The position numbers and the translations under genes were made by a program. From IMG/VR virus record IMGVR_UViG_3300042868_002475, positions 1 through 32,167 of that record: a stretch of 32,167 nucleotides of DNA. One strand, 5' to 3'. Origin of the DNA: a virus. Under the pieces are notes generated by a model, which did no database searches, was not told the DNA's origin, and was given only the letters and a program-made list of their open reading frames with translations. Below are positions 29,158 to 32,167 of this stretch, in pieces (position 1 is the stretch's first letter; every line of letters begins with the position of its first letter).

Positions 29158-30292
29158 CTTAGAACCGGCACCAAGAGTAGAAACGCCTAAAGAGTATCGA
29201 CCTGCCTTTGAGTTTGACGGCAACGAAGGCTGGGCACAGCTACCAGCAACATCAGGCGTACCTAGCTTTGATGACTTCCTAACACAGCAGGGCTTCGACC
29301 CAGATGAGTTCGAGGTCACAGGAACACCACGCACATCACGCTGGCAACGCTATGACGGCGAGTGGCTATCGAGCTATCGGTTTACCTTCAGGCGAAGGGT
29401 TGCAAACCTTGACCTGCCATTGCTTTACTCACAAGCCAAGAAAGCCCACAAGCCTAAGAAAGAACTCAGAACAGATTCTGAAAAGGCTTTAGTTATTCTT
29501 TGGTCTGACTTACAGGTTGGCAAGGTTGACCACCGAGGCGGCATCGAAGCCATGATTGCCAGAGTCGAGGAAACAAAAGAAAAGCTAACTGCCCTGCTCA
29601 AAAAAGAAAAGCCAGCCAAGGTTATCTTTGTTGACTTAGGCGACACAGTAGAGGGCTTCGACAACGCAGGTGGCAATCAACTTCAGAGCAACGACCTTAG
29701 TCCAATGCAACAGGTAGACATCGCAACAACCCTAGCTTGGGATCACCTGAAGCTATTAGCCGGATACAGCGATGACATTACCTATGCCTCAGTTGGCTCG
29801 AACCATTGCCAATGGCGTGTTAGGGGTAAGCAGCAAGGAACACCAACCGATGACTGGGGTATTCACATCGGGCGCACACTTGCAAGGCTGGCAAAAGAAA
29901 CAGAGATGCCTATCAAGTTCTATGAACCTCAAAAGCATGACGAGTCTTTAGCCATAGACATCTTTGACGACCAGTTCCACATACTCGGTATCTGGCATGG
30001 ACACCAAAGCCCAAGACCAGACCAAGTGCCTACCTGGTGGAGACAGCAAGCCTTTGGTAAGCAGCCTGTTGGGGATGCAACCATCGGAGTATCTGGACAC
30101 TTTCATCACCTCAGAGTGCTAGAGCTTGGCTCAACATCAAGAGGGTCATCGCGCTTTTGGATTCAGGCAAGCACCATGGACAACGGCTCAGGCTGGTGGA
30201 GATTGCGCTCAGGCGAGGACTCAGTGCCAGGCTTAGTTACCTTTGTGCTTGACAAGGGCGTTGACTTCACCGGTACTGTTTACAAGCTGTGA
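29147..30292 (+). CDS. Calcineurin-like metallophosphoesterase
   Basis: A 381-residue protein. The N-terminal 110 residues are an extension of unknown fold (VPSFDDFLTQQGFDPDEFEV, RWQRYDGEWLSSYRF). The metallophosphoesterase core shows the expected blocks in order: SDLQ (D121, Q123 in place of the usual His), GDTVEG (D166), GSNH (N219, H220), HGH (284-286) and GHFHH (318-321). Such enzymes hydrolyse phosphomono- or diesters with two metals; MRE11/SbcD-like nucleases belong to the superfamily. The phage substrate is unknown, perhaps DNA ends or nucleotides. The start is GTG at 29147, overlapping the HTH-like gene, and its stop overlaps the methyltransferase GTG (GTGA). Confidence 0.85.
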   Translation: MLDNLEPAPRVETPKEYRPAFEFDGNEGWAQLPATSGVPSFDDFLTQQGFDPDEFEVTGTPRTSRWQRYDGEWLSSYRFTFRRRVANLDLPLLYSQAKKAHKPKKELRTDSEKALVILWSDLQVGKVDHRGGIEAMIARVEETKEKLTALLKKEKPAKVIFVDLGDTVEGFDNAGGNQLQSNDLSPMQQVDIATTLAWDHLKLLAGYSDDITYASVGSNHCQWRVRGKQQGTPTDDWGIHIGRTLARLAKETEMPIKFYEPQKHDESLAIDIFDDQFHILGIWHGHQSPRPDQVPTWWRQQAFGKQPVGDATIGVSGHFHHLRVLELGSTSRGSSRFWIQASTMDNGSGWWRLRSGEDSVPGLVTFVLDKGVDFTGTVYKL

Positions 30293-30921
30293 CCCTAGAC
30301 CTACACACGCAGGGATTCCTAGATGCCTTGGCTCGCATAGATGAAAGAAAGAAGAAAGGGAAAATGAAAATCGGCAGCTTATTCAGCGGTTACGGCGGTC
30401 TTGACTTAGCTGTAACAAAGCTGACAGGTGCTGAGGTTGCTTGGCATTGTGAGTGGGAAGATGCACCAAGCCAGATACTTGAGGCACACTTTCCAGGCGT
30501 TCCAAACTACCGAGATGTTAGCAAGGTTGACTTCACCCAAGTTGAACCTGTTGACATACTCACAGGCGGCTTCCCTTGTCAGGATTTATCTCTGGCAGGT
30601 AAGCGAGCAGGATTACAGGATGGGACTCGCTCAGGCTTATGGTCAGAGTTCTACCGAGCAATACAAGAAATAAAACCAAAGCTAGTTGTCATCGAAAATG
30701 TTAGGGGTTTACTAAGTGCAAAAGCCAACAATGGTATGGAATACACAGATGAAGTATTGGGAACACTCAACGGAAAGCCAGCTCTTAGAGCTATCGGAGC
30801 CGTTCTTGGGGACTTGGCAGACATCGGGTACGATGCTCGATGGTCAGGTGTACGAGCTAGTGATGCCGGAGCAGCCCACCAAAGATTCAGAGTCTTTATC
30901 ATTGCCTACCCCAACAGTTAG
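30289..30921 (+). CDS. C5 cytosine DNA methyltransferase, catalytic N-terminal part (motifs I-VIII)
   Basis: A 210-residue protein with the catalytic half of a C5 cytosine methyltransferase: motif I SLFSGYGGLDLA (AdoMet binding), motif IV GGFPCQDLSLAG with nucleophile C97, motif VI IENVRGLL (E136, N137), and motif VIII GAAHQRFRVFI. It then stops at TAG 30919-30921, before the target-recognition domain and motifs IX-X, which are encoded in the +1 frame by the next gene. Start is GTG at 30289 (GTGA overlap); ATG at 30364, after GAAAGGGAAA, is an alternative that keeps motif I. Alone it should be inactive. It resembles the alpha subunit of split enzymes. Confidence 0.85.
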   Translation: MTLDLHTQGFLDALARIDERKKKGKMKIGSLFSGYGGLDLAVTKLTGAEVAWHCEWEDAPSQILEAHFPGVPNYRDVSKVDFTQVEPVDILTGGFPCQDLSLAGKRAGLQDGTRSGLWSEFYRAIQEIKPKLVVIENVRGLLSAKANNGMEYTDEVLGTLNGKPALRAIGAVLGDLADIGYDARWSGVRASDAGAAHQRFRVFIIAYPNS

Positions 30922-31591
30922 TGATCAGTACACAGCTAACCTTTCAAGCACACAGCAAAAGCCAGGCTCAATGCACTCAGTCACGCTGGCTCAGGTATTC
31001 CATAAGCCTGACCTATTCCCAACACCAACTACAAGGGATTACAAGGATGGCTCAGAGCCACACGAGAGAGATGGCAAGGTGCAGACAGACACAGTAGCCA
31101 GAGCAGTATTCAATAGCGGTGAGGTATTACTTGGCACACCAAGAGCTAATGCTGCCAACTCATCAAGCAAGCAAGTAGAGCTAGGCGCACCTAAAGCTCG
31201 GATTGAGGATCAAGTCAAGATGTTACCCACCCCACTTACAACGGATTACAAAGTAAACAATTCGCGAGGTGCTTGGAATCGCAAAGACCCTGGCTTAGGT
31301 ACTATGGTTCATCACACCAACTGGGGTAAGTTCGAGCCAGCCATAAGACGATGGGAAGCAATAATTGGCAGACCTGCACCAGAGCCAACCAAGCCAGACG
31401 GCAAAGAAGGAAACCATAGGCTCTCATCCAAGTTTACAGAGTGGATGATGGGACTACCTGACGGCTGGATAACAGACATCGGACTAAAGCGTAACGATGA
31501 GCTGAAAGCCTGTGGCAACGGAGTAGTGCCTCAGCAAGCAGAGTTAGCCCTTAGCTTGCTAGGCATCAAGGAAATACTAGAAAGAAACTAA
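30863..31591 (+). CDS. C5 methyltransferase C-terminal part: target recognition, motifs IX-X
   Basis: Reads in the +1 frame relative to the catalytic part. From ATG 30863 it gives 242 residues (MPEQPTKDSESLSLPTPTVSD...); the frame is open back to GTG 30716. It contains repeated LPTPTVSD/FPTPTTRD/LPTPLTTD segments, a variable target-recognition region, then KFTEWMMGLPDGWITD (motif IX area) and ACGNGVVPQQAELAL (motif X), which completes the AdoMet fold. It therefore supplies what the upstream protein lacks. Overlap is 59 bases from ATG 30863. Either a natural beta subunit or the rest of a gene broken by one base. The start has a weak SD. Confidence 0.7.
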   Translation: MPEQPTKDSESLSLPTPTVSDQYTANLSSTQQKPGSMHSVTLAQVFHKPDLFPTPTTRDYKDGSEPHERDGKVQTDTVARAVFNSGEVLLGTPRANAANSSSKQVELGAPKARIEDQVKMLPTPLTTDYKVNNSRGAWNRKDPGLGTMVHHTNWGKFEPAIRRWEAIIGRPAPEPTKPDGKEGNHRLSSKFTEWMMGLPDGWITDIGLKRNDELKACGNGVVPQQAELALSLLGIKEILERN

Positions 31592-31764
31592 TGCCTACAT
31601 ACGATTACAAGTGCAAGACCTGTGACCTCAAGATGTCTGTCATAAGAAAGATAGACGAGCCGGATAGAACACCACTCTGTGCTAACTGTGTCAAAGACTT
31701 AGTGAGAGTGTACGACCCACCAGCAGTAACCTTCATGGGTATCGGATGGGGTAAGGATGGGTAG
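31591..31764 (+). CDS. FmdB-like zinc ribbon protein, 57 aa
   Basis: A 57-residue protein with the FmdB/CxxC-ribbon layout: MPTYDYKCKTC at the start, a second CANC at about residues 30-33, and a PAVTFMGIGWGKDG end that matches the Pa..FkGsGWY..d tail of this family. Two CxxC pairs bind one zinc. FmdB family members are listed as putative regulators in bacteria, and short copies are widespread in actinophages next to HNH genes. Its ATG overlaps the methyltransferase stop (TAATG), and its end overlaps the HNH gene by eight bases. Confidence 0.8.
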   Translation: MPTYDYKCKTCDLKMSVIRKIDEPDRTPLCANCVKDLVRVYDPPAVTFMGIGWGKDG

Positions 31765-32083
31765 GTTCCCCAAGCCCTGCCTTATCTGTGGCGAACTAAC
31801 AAAAGGTTTAAGCAGATGCGAGACACATCAAGCTGAGTGGCAGGCGGTAGAGAACATAAGACTTAAAGAGATGAAAGCAAAACGACCAAACCTTTACGAT
31901 AATAATTACCGGAGGAGGGCTAGGGGGGTAAGGGAGGCGGCGGTGTATTGTCACCTATGCGGTGAACCAGCAAGACCAAATGATCCTTTTACAGCAGACC
32001 ACCTCATTGCCGGAGATAAAGAAAGCCCATTAGCTGCCGCCCATAGGTCCTGTAATAGCCGTAGAGGTAACAAGCCCCTATGA
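31757..32083 (+). CDS. HNH endonuclease, probable packaging-associated
   Basis: A 108-residue protein with an N-terminal zinc-like CLICG...CETH and a C-terminal HNH core: CHLCG at about 65-69, FTADHL with the catalytic His, and AAAHRSCNSRRGNKPL with the ending C-N..R-x-x-G typical of phage HNH nucleases. Genes of this type usually lie directly before terS; here the terminase is at the other end of the window, which fits a circular map. In HK97, the HNH protein gp74 is needed with the terminase for cos cutting. ATG at 31757 overlaps the FmdB-like gene. Confidence 0.88.
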   Translation: MGRFPKPCLICGELTKGLSRCETHQAEWQAVENIRLKEMKAKRPNLYDNNYRRRARGVREAAVYCHLCGEPARPNDPFTADHLIAGDKESPLAAAHRSCNSRRGNKPL

Positions 32084-32167
32084 CTAGCGTGTTAGCCCCT
32101 GTACAGACCCCCTATACGCCTTCATGGGGAGTGGGTAGGAACTCCACAGAATACAAACATGTATCAC
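32084..32167. other. Right end: non-coding, candidate cos/packaging sequence
   Basis: Eighty-four bases after the HNH gene with no frame. They contain C-rich and G-rich runs (ACCCCCTATACG, CATGGGGAGTGGG), TGTACA, and a small inverted repeat GGAGT / ACTCC around 32127-32144. This is the most likely part of the genome for the packaging recognition site, next to terS if joined. I see no shared terminal repeat with the left end. Confidence 0.35.

Noticed and set aside
30863-30921. Simple pseudogene call for the methyltransferase
   Set aside because: All catalytic motifs remain in the two frames, the split point equals that of known two-subunit enzymes, and both overlapping readings look functional. 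Kept as two genes with sequencing error as an alternative.

Overview
The window looks like the complete, or very nearly complete, genome of a small tailed phage (siphophage-type, HK97-like head) that infects an actinobacterium. The host call rests on a WhiB-family gene (21144..21419, minus), which is an actinobacterial family, on TANNNT-type -10 elements placed for leaderless transcripts, and on a gene order typical of actinophages. Base composition is moderate by eye, unlike high-GC soil actinobacteria, so an aquatic, Microbacteriaceae-like host is a reasonable guess but only inference. No integrase, excisionase, lysogeny repressor or tRNA gene was recognised, so a virulent life style is likely.

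Layout, left to right, almost all on the plus strand. (1) 51-8216, packaging and head: small and large terminase, a tiny membrane protein, portal, a two-gene insert (119-aa protein plus collagen-like fibre), a prohead protease with an unusual Cys-rich N-terminal part, a 58-aa protein, a terminator, and the major capsid protein. (2) 8312-10907: three glycosyltransferases of two folds, probably for glycan decoration of virion proteins. (3) 10942-18657, connector and tail: head-tail adaptor, tail terminator, tail tube, tail assembly chaperone with a -1 frameshift at CCCAAAA, tape measure, distal tail/hub protein, and three tandem paralogous tip proteins. (4) 18674-21160, lysis: coiled-coil membrane protein, M23+LysM endolysin, a secreted proline-rich protein with a possible C-terminal membrane tail, and two small holin-like proteins. 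(5) WhiB, the only leftward gene, diverges from (6) 21510-27364, recombination and replication: YqaJ exonuclease, candidate annealing protein, HNH/zinc proteins, a structured leader RNA, an initiator carrying four iterons, DnaB-type helicase, OB-fold protein and RusA resolvase. (7) 27478-29157: overlapping small genes of unknown function. (8) 29147-32083: metallophosphoesterase, a C5 cytosine methyltransferase split over two overlapping frames, an FmdB-like zinc ribbon and an HNH endonuclease, which would sit just upstream of the terminase if the genome circularises.

The strongest unusual signals are: (a) four CAGGGGTGACA iterons at 21-23 bp spacing inside the initiator gene followed by an AT-rich stretch, a lambda-O-like origin; (b) the methyltransferase split between motif VIII and the target-recognition region, as in two-subunit enzymes such as M.AquI; (c) a folded leader with a Shine-Dalgarno-masking hairpin ahead of the replication genes; (d) a secreted, possibly wall-spanning protein whose signal-peptide codons contain a terminator hairpin; (e) a HiPIP-like four-cysteine pattern fused to the prohead protease; and (f) terminators each followed at nearly fixed distance by a TANNN(T/A) element.
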